Shown: positions 30,423-40,343, numbered from the stretch's first letter. The stretch: 64,000 nt of DNA from Dethiothermospora halolimnae (GCF_037577855.1 NZ_JBAKFX010000002.1:62001-126000), one strand, 5' to 3'. Translations and numbers: made by a program. Notes: generated by a model from the letters alone, not told the origin.

Positions 30423-31142
30423 TTATTCTTCTTTTTTATTATAATATAATATCCTTCCACAATTGTCACAGTAGTTTACTTTGTTAGTCTTCTTTAATTT
30501 TGAAAGTATAGATAGGGGTATCCCCATATGACAACCGGTGCATCTATTATCAATTACTTCAGCCACAGCTTTTCCTTTATTTTTTGATAATTTAATATAT
30601 TTTTTCTTGAGGGTTTCATCAAGATTATTAAGAAGTTTCTCTCTTTTTTCTTTATAGCTAACAATATCTGATTTTATTTCAGTACCCTCTTGGCTATTTT
30701 TCTTCTTAGTATTTTCCAATAAATATTTAAGCTCTTTATACTCTTTTTCTTTATTAATAACACTCTCTTTCAAATCATCCAATGTTTCCATTATCTCCAA
30801 TAATTCAGTTTCTATTTTTTTGATTTCTTCTTTTTTATCTTTATTTTCTTTATTCATATGGGTCAATTGATCTAAATCTGTAATATTTCCACTATATAAC
30901 CTTTTCTCTATCTCCTCATTATTATAGTTAAGTTGCTCCAACTTCTTATTATATCTTTGGATTTTTACATTATTCAATTCCAATTGGGTTTTTATATTTG
31001 TTAAATCATATTCGGTTTGTCTTATTTTTAGTTCTAAATTTTCGGTTTCTTCGTCTGACTCCAATTGAATTACTTGCTGTTCAGATTGTTCTATATATTG
31101 GTCGTACTTTTGGATCTTCCATAGCATTTGAAGTTGATCCAT
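30423..31142 (-). CDS. Coiled-coil protein with C-terminal zinc ribbon
   Basis: A 239-residue protein. A long antiparallel coiled coil (about 10-175) leads into a C4 zinc ribbon (CTGCHMGIP and CDNCGRILYY). This layout is that of the C4-type zinc ribbon family, which includes CdsZ and HP0958-like proteins; bacterial members bind nucleic acid or act as chaperones for other factors. The role here is unknown. GGGGGG precedes two adjacent ATG codons; the second (31142) has the better spacing. It lies between nif3 and rnpB and is the last gene of the trmK-nif3 group. Confidence 0.82.
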   Translation of the reverse strand: MDQLQMLWKIQKYDQYIEQSEQQVIQLESDEETENLELKIRQTEYDLTNIKTQLELNNVKIQRYNKKLEQLNYNNEEIEKRLYSGNITDLDQLTHMNKENKDKKEEIKKIETELLEIMETLDDLKESVINKEKEYKELKYLLENTKKKNSQEGTEIKSDIVSYKEKREKLLNNLDETLKKKYIKLSKNKGKAVAEVIDNRCTGCHMGIPLSILSKLKKTNKVNYCDNCGRILYYNKKEE

Positions 31143-31196
31143 CATCTAACCCCCCTAAAGGTTTAAAAAGTTAATAAATATAATAAAGTAGTAGCA

Positions 31197-32297
31197 TTAT
31201 ATAACAATAAATTCATCTACATTTTTATCAAATACGAGAACATTTAATTCATTGTTGGTTTTTGCCAACAAATATTCTTTTACATGATTAAGAACTACTT
31301 TTTCAGTATCATAATGATTAGCATCAATTATAGCTAATCCTAGGTCTTTGGCTAGTTGACCATCATGATAGTCTATCTCTGATGTAATGTAAACATCTGC
31401 TTCCTTTGAAGAAGCTGACTTAATAAAACCTGAGCCACTACCTCCACTTACTGCTAATCTTTTTACCTTTCTTTCTAAATCTCCATAAACCCTAATACTT
31501 TTACATCCTAGTTTATCTTTTACTATTTCACATAAATCTCTAAGGGATATACTATCAATATCACCGACCCTTCCTGTTCCATGAATTATATTTTCATTTT
31601 CTAATTTATATACATCATAGGCCACTTCTTCGTAGGGGTGGGATTGAATCATAGCTTCTATTGTTTTATTTAGTTTGTCCTTTTCTACTATAGTCTCAAT
31701 TTTAACCTCTTCCACTTCTTCTAATTTGTCTTTTTCCCCTATATAAGGATTAGTACCTTCCCTTGGCATAAAAGTACCTATACCTTCAGTATTATATGTG
31801 CAATGACTATAATTACCTATGTGACCTGCCCCTTCACTGGACATTGCATTTCTTACATGGTTACTATGGGTCTTTGGTACAAAAACTACTATTTTATATA
31901 ATTTTTCTTTATATACCGGATTTATTACCTGTGGTTCCTTCAGGTTAAATAAATTCCCCAAGACATAATTAATCCCTCTATATGCATTATCTAAATTAGT
32001 ATGGGCACTAAATATAACTATGTCATTATTTATTATATCATATATCATATTTCCTTTTATACTATCTTTAGATATATTCTTTATAGAATTAAAAAATAAG
32101 GGATGGTGGGATATAATCATATCTATATTATTATCAATGGCATATTGAACAACCTCATGCCTTATATCAAGGGTTATAAGGACATTACTAATATCTTTTT
32201 CTTTACTTCCAATCTCAAATCCACAATTATCCCATTCTTCTATCAAATATTTAGGAGCCAAGTTGTCCATTATATTTATTAAATCTTTACATCTCAT
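31197..32297 (-). CDS. Nif3-like dinuclear metal centre protein (YqfO type)
   Basis: A 366-residue protein with the two-part Nif3 fold and a central insertion (about 130-235, the PII-like/CutA-like domain of YqfO proteins). Metal-binding motifs are SHHPLFF near residue 65, HTNLD near 100, and the C-terminal DANHYDTEK. Members are often annotated as GTP cyclohydrolase I type 2, but biochemical support is thin. Its ATG overlaps the stop of trmK by four bases (ATGA), so the two are translationally coupled. The same pair lies beside sigA in Bacillus subtilis. Confidence 0.9.
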   Translation of the reverse strand: MRCKDLINIMDNLAPKYLIEEWDNCGFEIGSKEKDISNVLITLDIRHEVVQYAIDNNIDMIISHHPLFFNSIKNISKDSIKGNMIYDIINNDIVIFSAHTNLDNAYRGINYVLGNLFNLKEPQVINPVYKEKLYKIVVFVPKTHSNHVRNAMSSEGAGHIGNYSHCTYNTEGIGTFMPREGTNPYIGEKDKLEEVEEVKIETIVEKDKLNKTIEAMIQSHPYEEVAYDVYKLENENIIHGTGRVGDIDSISLRDLCEIVKDKLGCKSIRVYGDLERKVKRLAVSGGSGSGFIKSASSKEADVYITSEIDYHDGQLAKDLGLAIIDANHYDTEKVVLNHVKEYLLAKTNNELNVLVFDKNVDEFIVI

Positions 32298-32983
32298 AGA
32301 CTACTATACACCGCCTTTATTTTTTCATTAATATTTGTAACTTGTTTATATCTTTTAATAGATTTATCAGAGTTTTTATTTTTTAATTTATTTAATATAT
32401 TATTATTTTTTTTAATCTTTTTTTTAAGGAACTCTTTTAAATGTTTATCTTTCTTTTCTATAAGTTTTCTTCCTATTTCGAAATATATATCATCCTCTAT
32501 TAGTTCCTTACCCCTTTTTGAATATATTATCTCATATATTTTATCCCCTTCTTTGCAAAGAACTTCATCTTCTATAATAAAGTTATTTGCATATAAATAT
32601 TTTCTTAAATCATATGAAGCAACCATAGGTTGTAATATGAAGGTTTCTATATTATTAGTTATATTGGGGGCATTTTTAAGTATCTCTTCTATTAATATTC
32701 CACCCATTCCAGCTATTATTACCGTATCCACCTCATTGGGTTTTAAAATATCTAAACCATTTCCCAGTCTAGTTTCTATGTTGCTAGTTAATTTCTTTTT
32801 GTTTATATAGTCTTGGGCATTGTTAAGGGGACCCCTATTTATATCCGATGCTATGATTTTACTACATATGCCATTTTCAACTAAATAAGCTGGTATATAA
32901 CCATGATCTGTTCCTATATCTGCAACAACTGAATCTCTATTTACGAAGTCTGCAATACTTTGTAGGCGAGGTGATAACTTCAT
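32294..32983 (-). CDS. trmK: tRNA (adenine(22)-N1)-methyltransferase TrmK
   Basis: A 229-residue class I SAM-dependent methyltransferase that modifies A22 of some tRNAs. Motif I is VVADIGTDHGYIPAYLVENG. The acidic loop IIASDINRGPLNNAQ and the NPPI-like segment VDTVIIAGMGGILIEEIL follow, with FILQPMVASYDLRKYL. The C-terminal half is a basic coiled coil typical of TrmK. The ATG at 32983 follows AAAGGAGAAAAGAG; the upstream GTG (33001) overlaps that site. The short gap of 19 bases to the HAD gene suggests one operon. Confidence 0.92.
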   Translation of the reverse strand: MKLSPRLQSIADFVNRDSVVADIGTDHGYIPAYLVENGICSKIIASDINRGPLNNAQDYINKKKLTSNIETRLGNGLDILKPNEVDTVIIAGMGGILIEEILKNAPNITNNIETFILQPMVASYDLRKYLYANNFIIEDEVLCKEGDKIYEIIYSKRGKELIEDDIYFEIGRKLIEKKDKHLKEFLKKKIKKNNNILNKLKNKNSDKSIKRYKQVTNINEKIKAVYSSL

Positions 32984-33002
32984 CTCTTTTCTCCTTTGCA
33001 CT

Positions 33003-33716
33003 TTATTTAATACTTGGTAAGTCTTCCATTAATATCTTTAAATCTTGTAATGATCCTTTATGGTTAGGACTGTAGGATATATTTCCTCTATCAATCATAT
33101 AGTCTTCTACAAGATATGTTTTTATACCAAGCTTTGATGCCACCATATCCTCTTGCATATCATTACCTATCATCATAATGTCTTTAGAATCTTTTTTTAT
33201 TTTATATAATATTTCTTTATAGTATTCTAGATTGGGCTTACAATAGTGCATATTTTCGTATGTAGTTATTAAAGTAAAATCATTTCTATCAAGTCCAGCC
33301 CACTCTATCCTGTGATAAATAGCATCCCTTGGAAATAGAGGATTTGTGGCAATGACCATATCATAACCTTTATTCTTTAATATATTAACTATTTCTTTAA
33401 CTATCTTATTAGGATATACCACATCCTTTAGCTTTGTAAAATCTAATTTATAAAATTCATCAAAAACCGGTTTCAGTTCCTTTACATCATGTTCAATTCT
33501 TTCATCAAAGTCCTCAAAAAAAGCCTCCATATTTGTCTTTTTATCATCTAAGTTTTTTATCATATAATCTGTTGATGACCAGACTTGTTTAGATAATTTT
33601 TCAGGCTCTATATAAGATGACAATTTTATACTTAATTCTTTAAAATATGCTTTTGTGAACTCTTCCATATCTAAGGGTAAAAGTGTGCCATCTAAATCAA
33701 ATAATATTGTGTCCAT
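33003..33716 (-). CDS. HAD-superfamily hydrolase
   Basis: A 237-residue phosphatase-type protein of the haloacid dehalogenase superfamily. Motif I is FDLDGTLLP at the N-terminus. A helical cap follows. Motif II is VIATNPLFP (about 125-133), with Lys in HYCKPNLEYY for motif III and the DD-type MIGNDMQEDM for motif IV. The substrate is unknown; the size and cap fit small phosphate esters. GGGGATTTA precedes the ATG. It stands between rpoD and trmK with a terminator upstream of it. Confidence 0.88.
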   Translation of the reverse strand: MDTILFDLDGTLLPLDMEEFTKAYFKELSIKLSSYIEPEKLSKQVWSSTDYMIKNLDDKKTNMEAFFEDFDERIEHDVKELKPVFDEFYKLDFTKLKDVVYPNKIVKEIVNILKNKGYDMVIATNPLFPRDAIYHRIEWAGLDRNDFTLITTYENMHYCKPNLEYYKEILYKIKKDSKDIMMIGNDMQEDMVASKLGIKTYLVEDYMIDRGNISYSPNHKGSLQDLKILMEDLPSIK

Positions 33717-33758
33717 TAAATCCCCTCTTCCATAATATTTAATTAATATATTAATATC

Positions 33759-33794
33759 AAAAATAAAGATTCGCTATAGCGAATCTTTATTTTT
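33759..33794 (-). terminator. rpoD terminator
   Basis: A perfect 36-bp palindrome: AAATAAAGATTCGCTA pairs with TAGCGAATCTTTATTT, with flanking A and T runs. It ends the dnaG-rpoD transcript. Confidence 0.92.
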
Positions 33795-33807
33795 GATAAA
33801 TACAAAT

Positions 33808-34908
33808 TTATTCTAAAAAGTCTTTTAATTTTTTACTTCTACTTGGATGCCTTAACTTTCTTAATGCCTTGGCTTCTATTTGTCTAATTCTTTCCCTAGT
33901 AACATCAAACTCTTTACCAACCTCTTCTAAAGTCCTAGCTCTACCATCATCTAGCCCAAATCTTAATCTCAGAACCTTTTGTTCCCTAGGTGTTAAAGTA
34001 TCTAATACATCAACCAATTGTTCTTTAAGTAAAGTAAATGTGGCAGCCTCTGCCGGCGCCTGAGCCTGAAGATCTTCTATAAAGTCTCCTAAATGACTAT
34101 CCTCTTCTTCCCCTATAGGAGTCTCAAGGGATACAGGTTCTTGAGCTATTTTAAGAATTTCCCTTACTTTCTCAACGTCCAGATTCATTTCTTTTGCTAT
34201 TTCTTCCGGTTGAGGATCTCTTCCCAACTCTTGTAGCAATTGTCTTGAAACCCTTATTAATTTATTAATTGTTTCAACCATATGAACAGGTATTCTTATG
34301 GTTCTAGCTTGATCCGCTATAGCCCTTGTTATAGCCTGACGTATCCACCAAGTGGCATAAGTACTAAACTTATATCCCTTTTTATAATCAAACTTCTCTA
34401 CTGCTTTGATCAGACCTAAGTTTCCCTCTTGTATTAAATCTAAAAACAACATGCCTCTACCTACATATCGTTTCGCAATACTTACAACCAGTCTTAAATT
34501 GGCTTCTGCAAGTCTTCTTGCTGCCTCTTCACTACCTTGTTCCATCTTTTCTGCAAGGTATTTTTCTTCATCACTGGTTAATAGAGGTACTTTCCCTATT
34601 TCCTTTAAATACATTCTGACAGGATCATCTACACTTATACCTTTAGGTACAGATAAATCCTCCTTAGATATATCAATTTCTTCTTCTTCATCATCTTCTG
34701 AATTTTTTACGTCATCTTTATCTCCTACTATTTCAATTCCCATATCTTCTAATCTTTGATATATATCATCAATTTCATCTGAGCTTAAATCAATATCTTC
34801 AAGGGCATCCATGATTTCCTTATATGACAGCATACCCTGTTTTTTTCCTTTTTCAATTAATTTTTTTACTGCTTTAATATTAGCCTCTGTCTTTTTCTTA
34901 TTACTCAT
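33808..34908 (-). CDS. rpoD: Primary RNA polymerase sigma factor RpoD (SigA)
   Basis: The housekeeping sigma-70 factor, 366 residues. Region 1.1 (about 10-65) is followed by an acidic linker and region 1.2 (DPVRMYLKEIGKVPLLTSDE). Region 2 has RYVGRGMLFLDLIQEGNLGL and FSTYATWWIRQAITRAIAD. Region 3 begins RTIRIPVHMVETINKLIR. Region 4 ends VTRERIRQIEAKALRKLRHP. The non-essential region between 1.2 and 2 found in proteobacteria is absent, as usual in Firmicutes. GGAGGGGATCAAA precedes the ATG. It lies 24 bases after dnaG, forming the conserved macromolecular synthesis operon. Confidence 0.98.
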   Translation of the reverse strand: MSNKKKTEANIKAVKKLIEKGKKQGMLSYKEIMDALEDIDLSSDEIDDIYQRLEDMGIEIVGDKDDVKNSEDDEEEEIDISKEDLSVPKGISVDDPVRMYLKEIGKVPLLTSDEEKYLAEKMEQGSEEAARRLAEANLRLVVSIAKRYVGRGMLFLDLIQEGNLGLIKAVEKFDYKKGYKFSTYATWWIRQAITRAIADQARTIRIPVHMVETINKLIRVSRQLLQELGRDPQPEEIAKEMNLDVEKVREILKIAQEPVSLETPIGEEEDSHLGDFIEDLQAQAPAEAATFTLLKEQLVDVLDTLTPREQKVLRLRFGLDDGRARTLEEVGKEFDVTRERIRQIEAKALRKLRHPSRSKKLKDFLE

Positions 34909-34932
34909 TTTGATCCCCTCCCTTCAAAAAGG

Positions 34933-36759
34933 TTATTGATGAAGTTTTAATTCTTTGTCTATTTTTATTAGTTCCATGCATAATTTCTCGAATTTTCCAA
35001 CATCTCCTTTGTTATCATTTGTTTCTATATTTCGGATTTGATCCTTTATTTTCTGTCTTTTGATTTTTAATTTATAATAATTAATCTTATTTATAAAATC
35101 TTTGACTGCCTTTATTTTTTCTGAATTACTAATTTGAATGTCTTCTTCTATTAATTTTTTTATAGTATTGATGTCTTTATCATCATTAAAACAATCTAAT
35201 AATTCGTCACTATTTACTTCTAAACCTTTTTCATACATATCATATACATTAGTGGCAATCTTTCTATATAAATCATTAAAAAAGCTTTCGGGCTTAAAGT
35301 TATCTTTTACCCTATTATATATATTCTTGTCATCTATAAGTAATTTTAATAATTTTTTTTCTGCTATTAAATGTCCTGGCTCTAAAGAATATGATACTGG
35401 TTTTATACTGTCTTTATTATTGTTTCTATTATTATATTTTATATACTTGTCCTTTGAAGTTGTTGGTCTGCTAGAATTTTTATTAGACATCTCTTTTCTT
35501 ATTGCTTCCTCTGATATATTGGTATCTTCTGATATCCTTGATACATAAGCATCTCTTTCAATTGGACTATTTATATTTTTTAGCATCTTAGATATCTCCC
35601 TTGTAAAATGTATCCTATTATCTAAATCAGAAATATCATATTTTTTCTTATACATATATATTTTAAAATCTATATAATTATATGGATTATCTAGTACTTT
35701 ATAGAAGGCTTCTTTTCCATGCTTACCGATATATTCATCGGGATCTCCCTTTTCAGGTAAGATAACCACATGGGATTCTAGTCCTTGCTTTTTAAAAACA
35801 TCTATAGCTTTATTTGCGGCATTAATCCCTGCATTGTCATTATCATAACATATATAGAATTTATCACTGTATCGTTTTAGTAATTTAACTTGATCCTTTG
35901 TAAGAGCAGTTCCAAGGGATGCAACGCAGTTTTTTATCCCAAATTTATATAGAGAAATTACATCCATATAGCCTTCAACTAGAATTATTTTATCGTTTCT
36001 AGCATATTTTTTTGCTATATTTAAACCATATAAATTATATCCCTTCGAAAACACTGGAGTTTCCGGTGAATTTAAGTATTTTGGCTGACCATCATCTATA
36101 ACTCTACCCCCAAAACCAATAACATTTCCTTTTACATCTATAATAGGAAACATAACTCTATTTCTAAATCGATCATAATAGCCTTCCATCTTTTTCCGCT
36201 TAATAATAAGACCTGACTCTTCTATATCTTTTTGCGTAAATCCTTTATGCAATAAATATTTCAATAGGTCTTCCCAACTATTTTTTGCATATCCTAATCC
36301 AAATGTCTTTATAGTATCATTATTTATTCCTCTATTCAACAAATATTTGTGCCCCAAATCATTATTAGACAAATTTCTGTAGAAATATCTCGCTGTTTCT
36401 CTGTTTATTTCCAATAATTTATCTTTTTTCTTTCTTTTTCGATTATATTCTTTTTGATCAGATTGTTGTAGCTGTATACCTACTCTATCTGCCAGAAGTT
36501 CTAATGCTTCTGGAAAACTCACATTTTGATATTTCATGATAAAATTTATCACATTACCACTTTCACCACACCCAAAACAATGAAAAATTTGTTTTGAAGG
36601 TGAGACAACGAAAGAAGGAGTTTTTTCGTTATGAAAAGGACATAAACCTTTGAAATTCGAGCCTGTCCTTTTTAACTGAAGGTATTCTGATATTACATCA
36701 ACTACATCATTTCCTTCCTTTACTTCTTGAATTATTTCATCTGAATAATATCCTGGCAT
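34933..36759 (-). CDS. dnaG: DNA primase DnaG
   Basis: Makes RNA primers for DNA replication. The 608-residue protein has the CHC2 zinc domain (C40, H43, C61, C64 in GLCPFHNEKTPSF and IFHCFGCGESG). The catalytic core (about 120-430) contains the Toprim motifs ILVEGYMDVISLYKFG and YICYDNDNAG. A C-terminal DnaB-binding helical domain (about 450-608) follows. The ATG at 36759 follows AAAGGTGGTATAT; the GTG at 36768 is part of that site. It is encoded upstream of rpoD with a 24-base gap and 45 bases after the yaiI-like gene. Confidence 0.97.
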   Translation of the reverse strand: MPGYYSDEIIQEVKEGNDVVDVISEYLQLKRTGSNFKGLCPFHNEKTPSFVVSPSKQIFHCFGCGESGNVINFIMKYQNVSFPEALELLADRVGIQLQQSDQKEYNRKRKKKDKLLEINRETARYFYRNLSNNDLGHKYLLNRGINNDTIKTFGLGYAKNSWEDLLKYLLHKGFTQKDIEESGLIIKRKKMEGYYDRFRNRVMFPIIDVKGNVIGFGGRVIDDGQPKYLNSPETPVFSKGYNLYGLNIAKKYARNDKIILVEGYMDVISLYKFGIKNCVASLGTALTKDQVKLLKRYSDKFYICYDNDNAGINAANKAIDVFKKQGLESHVVILPEKGDPDEYIGKHGKEAFYKVLDNPYNYIDFKIYMYKKKYDISDLDNRIHFTREISKMLKNINSPIERDAYVSRISEDTNISEEAIRKEMSNKNSSRPTTSKDKYIKYNNRNNNKDSIKPVSYSLEPGHLIAEKKLLKLLIDDKNIYNRVKDNFKPESFFNDLYRKIATNVYDMYEKGLEVNSDELLDCFNDDKDINTIKKLIEEDIQISNSEKIKAVKDFINKINYYKLKIKRQKIKDQIRNIETNDNKGDVGKFEKLCMELIKIDKELKLHQ

Positions 36760-36804
36760 ATATACCACCTTTAAAAATATAATAATTACCCAATATCTTT
36801 TATA

Positions 36805-37245
36805 CTAATTTATCTTCTCTATTAATTTAATTAATCCTTCTTTAAATCTTATATCATCTTGTTTATTTCGTTTTTTTGGTCCCTTTGTTTTAGTTCCTTT
36901 TTTTCTTTCAATCATACTTATATGTCTTCTAAGTAAGTAATTATCAATATTATCTTTATTAAATATATTCCCCTTTGGTGATATACAGTAACAGTTTTTG
37001 CTGATTACTAAAGACGCAAGACCATAATCATTAGTCACAACAATATCTCCCTTAGAAACTGTATTAACTATTTCTATGTCAACAGATTGGCTATAATTAT
37101 CACAATATTTTATTTCAATACCATCATTAGCACTTAGTATGTGATTTATACTAACAATAAATACAGTACTTATACTATATTCTTTGGAAATCTGTAGTAT
37201 AATATCCTTAACAGGACATGCATCTCCATCCACAATAATCTTCAT
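36805..37245 (-). CDS. YaiI/YqxD family protein (DUF188)
   Basis: A 146-residue PIN-like protein of the UPF0178 family. The signature MKIIVDGDACPVKD is at the start; VTNDYGLASLVI and an end with RRHISMIERKKGTKTKGPKK follow. The PIN-like fold suggests RNA or nuclease activity, not shown for this family. Placement beside dnaG-rpoD is the same as yqxD in Bacillus. A weak site GGAATGATTAT precedes the ATG. The 237 bases to the right (37246-37482) show nothing recognisable. Confidence 0.9.
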   Translation of the reverse strand: MKIIVDGDACPVKDIILQISKEYSISTVFIVSINHILSANDGIEIKYCDNYSQSVDIEIVNTVSKGDIVVTNDYGLASLVISKNCYCISPKGNIFNKDNIDNYLLRRHISMIERKKGTKTKGPKKRNKQDDIRFKEGLIKLIEKIN

Positions 37246-37482
37246 ATAATCATTCCATTTTCTATGTTCAAGTTATTTTTACATCCCTTTGTTATACTTT
37301 TATTTAATAATCTATAGATATGTCAATATAAAGTTTAAAAATAAATTATATACTCACATATATATATATTACTTCTTTACTGATAATTAAATATAAAAGA
37401 AAAATCATTCAGAAGTTTTTTACTATTATAAAATGTCCATTTAACACTATTCGACATAAGATATTTTTTTCCTTCTTATTTT

Positions 37483-38499
37483 TTAATATTTATCCCATGG
37501 AGATGGTATAAATAAGTTATAAAATAAGTTTATTACGTATCTATCGGTCATTCCAGCTATATAATCACATATTATATCTTCCTTTGAAGAACTTTTTATA
37601 TCATAATTTTTCCTATATTTCATAGGCACTTTATTGAAGTTTTTCATATAAAATCCATATAATTTCTCTATTATATATCTAGCCTTTCCTTCTTCTTTTT
37701 TAGCTTTGTTAGATAGATACACCTGCTGAAACATAAAGTTTCTAAGCTCCCTAGTACTTTCTTTTATTTTATCACTCATGGTAATTGTATTCTTACCCAT
37801 ACTTGACTCTATAATATCTATTATCATATTATTTATTCTACTTCCATGACTATTACCTAAGACTTCTAAACATCCATTAGGTAAATCTTTTTCTGTAATT
37901 ATACCTGCCCTTATTGAATCATCAATATCATGGTTAATATAAGCGATCCTATCTGCTATTTTAACTATTTTTCCCTCTAAGGTTATAGGTTCTTTTTTGC
38001 CAGTATGTTTTAAGATACCATCTCTAACTTCATATGTCAAATTTAGTCCCCTTTTATCTTTTTTTGCCTCTAAAAAATCTACTATTCTTAAACTTTGTTC
38101 ATTATGTTTAAATCCTCCCGTATGAATTTCATTTAGAACCTTTTCTCCTATATGGCCAAAGGGGGTGTGGCCTAAGTCATGGGCTAGAGATATGGCCTCA
38201 GTTAAATCCTCATTTAATCCCATAGATTTAGCTATGGTTCGGGATATTTGTGCCACCTCTAATGTGTGGGTAAGTCGTGTTCTATAATGATCTCCTTCTG
38301 GAGCAATGAAAACTTGGGTCTTATGTTTAAGTCTCCTAAAAGCTTTTGAATGTAAAACCCTATCCCTATCTCGCTGAAAGATTGTTCTAATAGAACATTT
38401 TTCCTCTTCCTTTTCCCTTCCCTTCGAGTTTTTACTTAGCATGGCATAGGGTGATAAAGTCTTTTCTTCTATTTTTTCAGATTTAATTCTTATATTCAT
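37483..38499 (-). CDS. dgt: Deoxyguanosinetriphosphate triphosphohydrolase-like protein
   Basis: An HD-domain dNTP triphosphohydrolase of 338 residues, which lowers cellular dNTPs. HD ligands are visible in RTRLTHTLEVAQISRTIAKS, AISLAHDLGHTPFGHIGEKV and IADRIAYINHDIDDSIRAG. The N-terminus LSPYAMLSKNSKGRE and FQRDRDRVLHSKAFRRLKHK are typical of the clade that precedes dnaG in clostridia. AGGGGAATCTTAT precedes the ATG. Confidence 0.93.
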   Translation of the reverse strand: MNIRIKSEKIEEKTLSPYAMLSKNSKGREKEEEKCSIRTIFQRDRDRVLHSKAFRRLKHKTQVFIAPEGDHYRTRLTHTLEVAQISRTIAKSMGLNEDLTEAISLAHDLGHTPFGHIGEKVLNEIHTGGFKHNEQSLRIVDFLEAKKDKRGLNLTYEVRDGILKHTGKKEPITLEGKIVKIADRIAYINHDIDDSIRAGIITEKDLPNGCLEVLGNSHGSRINNMIIDIIESSMGKNTITMSDKIKESTRELRNFMFQQVYLSNKAKKEEGKARYIIEKLYGFYMKNFNKVPMKYRKNYDIKSSSKEDIICDYIAGMTDRYVINLFYNLFIPSPWDKY

Positions 38500-38662
38500 A
38501 TAAGATTCCCCTAAACTATTATAAAATTAGAATGTTATAATTGATTGTACCCAAAAAAAAATATTTTATTATATATATACAACAAATATATTTAAAATCC
38601 TTCATTTTATTCCTCAAATATACTCTATAAATATTAATTTTTTTAAACATTTATCAAATGTA

Positions 38663-38692
38663 GAACAAAGACACCGTCGGTGTTTTTTGTTC
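38663..38692. repeat. GAACAAAG hairpin family, copy 3
   Basis: GAACAAAG (38663-38670) faces TTTTGTTC (38685-38692), with an inner ACACCG/CGGTGT stem. AGTGCAGG follows on the right, the same flank as copies 2 and 4. A purine-rich GTGCAAGGTACAGAG stretch lies between it and the ppsR terminator. Confidence 0.8.
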
Positions 38693-38723
38693 AGTGCAGG
38701 GTGCAAGGTACAGAGAGTAAGGA

Positions 38724-38754
38724 GTAAAAAGAAGTAGCCTCTGAAGACTACTTC
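38724..38754 (-). terminator. ppsR terminator
   Basis: GAAGTAG (38754-38748 on the minus strand) pairs with CTACTTC (38737-38731) around TCTTCAGAGG and is followed by TTTTTA. The arm overlaps the stop codon of the gene at 38748. Confidence 0.8.
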
Positions 38755-39569
38755 TTTAACATATCGTTTTCTTTAATTATATCTAGTATAATTCCTGCTG
38801 TTTCTTCAACAGCTTTATATGAGACATTAATAACGGGACAGCCTAGTTTATTCATAAGTTTTTCTGCATACTCTATTTCATCTGTTATTCTATTCATGCT
38901 TGCATAGTTAGCACTATCACTAAGTCCCAATGCCTTTAGCCTTTCCTGTCTTATCTCATTTATTTTATTAGCATTAGCCGTTAGACCAATAATCTTTTTT
39001 GAGTCTATTTCGAAAAGTTCATCTGGTGGTGGAACTTCAGGAACCAATGGTACATTTGCTACCTTTATATTTTTATGGGCTAAATACATACTTAAAGGAG
39101 TCTTTGAAGTTCTAGATATTCCCACTAATACTATATCAGCCTTTGTTATACCTCTAGTATCCTTACCATCATCATATTTGACAGCAAATTCTATAGCTTC
39201 AACCTTACTAAAATACTTTTCATCTAACTTCCTTATAAGCCCTGGTTCCCTTTTCGGTTCTAAGCCTATGGTGTCTTCCATAGCTTCAATTATCGGAGCC
39301 ATTATATCCACCGCTTTTATTCCATATTCTTTAGACTTTTCCGATAAAAAATTTCTAAGTTTTTCAACTACTATAGTAAAGACAATAATACATCTCTCAT
39401 TTTTCGCCTCTTCTAATATTTCAAGTACCTGTTCCTCATCAGTTATATATGGAAATCTTCTTGTTTCATATTTTCCTGAATTAAATTGACTTATAACAGC
39501 TTTAGCAACTTGCTCTCCTGTTTCACCTATGGAGTCAGAGAGAACATATACAATCGTCGGTTTTTTCAT
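38748..39569 (-). CDS. Pyruvate, phosphate dikinase regulatory protein (YqfL/PpsR)
   Basis: A 273-residue bifunctional kinase/phosphorylase of the DUF299 family, which switches pyruvate phosphate dikinase (or PEP synthase) off and on. It begins VYVLSDSIGETGEQVAKAVI. The P-loop VGISRTSKTPLSMYLA (about 150-165) and PLVPEVPPPDELFEID follow. GGAGGGATTTT precedes the ATG. It lies 15 bases after ccpN, the same pair as yqzB-yqfL in Bacillus, linking it to control of gluconeogenesis. Confidence 0.93.
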   Translation of the reverse strand: MKKPTIVYVLSDSIGETGEQVAKAVISQFNSGKYETRRFPYITDEEQVLEILEEAKNERCIIVFTIVVEKLRNFLSEKSKEYGIKAVDIMAPIIEAMEDTIGLEPKREPGLIRKLDEKYFSKVEAIEFAVKYDDGKDTRGITKADIVLVGISRTSKTPLSMYLAHKNIKVANVPLVPEVPPPDELFEIDSKKIIGLTANANKINEIRQERLKALGLSDSANYASMNRITDEIEYAEKLMNKLGCPVINVSYKAVEETAGIILDIIKENDMLKK

Positions 39570-39584
39570 AAAATCCCTCCATAC

Positions 39585-40223
39585 CTATTCTTTTCCTAAG
39601 TCAACGAAAATTCTAGTAATATTAGTTTTAGAAATTCGTCCTATTACTTTATATCCTACCTCTTTTCCATTATCTACTTCTTCAACAATGGGTAGACTAT
39701 CAACTTCATGATCCATTATTTTTACAGCCGCATCTAATATACTCTCTTCAGGACTTGCCATAACTATATTGGGCATTCTAGTCATTATGATACCTACTGG
39801 TACTTTGTTTATATCTATACCTCCTATGGCACTTTTTAAAAAGTCTTTTCTGGATATTACCCCAGATAATAATCCATCGGATACCACAAATATAGTACCT
39901 ACGTCTTCTAAAAACATTGTAACTATAGCATCATAAACCGTGGTTTCTTCGTTTACAATCACAGGCACCGATTTAACCTTAGAAACCTTTATATCATTAA
40001 TTTGATCATAAATTACATTAAACATATTTTTTCCAGAATAAAAATAACCAACTTTAGGTCTCGCATCTAGTATCCCCGCCATTGTTAAAATTGCCAAATC
40101 TGGCCTTAACGTGGCTCTGGTAAGCTTTAATCTTTTAGCTATCTCTTCGCTGGTTACAGGTTCTTTTTCCTTTACTATCTCTATTATTTTTTCTTGTCTA
40201 TCACTTAATTGTATATTAATCAC
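39585..40223 (-). CDS. ccpN: CcpN-type HTH-CBS transcriptional repressor
   Basis: A repressor of about 210 residues. The N-terminal winged helix contains RQEKIIEIVKEKEPVTSEEI and LKLTRATLRPDLAILTMAGI. Two CBS domains follow (VYDAIVTMFLEDVGTIFVVS and ILDAAVKIMDHEVDSLPIVE), with MTRMPNIVMASPEE between. In Bacillus, CcpN represses gluconeogenic genes under glycolytic conditions. GTG at 40223 overlaps the AAGGGAGTG site; an ATA at 40214 is better spaced, so the exact start is uncertain. The partner gene ppsR follows directly. Confidence 0.93.
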   Translation of the reverse strand: MINIQLSDRQEKIIEIVKEKEPVTSEEIAKRLKLTRATLRPDLAILTMAGILDARPKVGYFYSGKNMFNVIYDQINDIKVSKVKSVPVIVNEETTVYDAIVTMFLEDVGTIFVVSDGLLSGVISRKDFLKSAIGGIDINKVPVGIIMTRMPNIVMASPEESILDAAVKIMDHEVDSLPIVEEVDNGKEVGYKVIGRISKTNITRIFVDLGKE

Positions 40224-40343
40224 TCCCTTACATGGAGGTTATTTATGTCATAAAAAGTTTATCTTATAACTATAGTATTAATTTTATATTATTCTGACAA
40301 AATATATCATAAAATCATTTTATCAGAATTTATATTATAAATC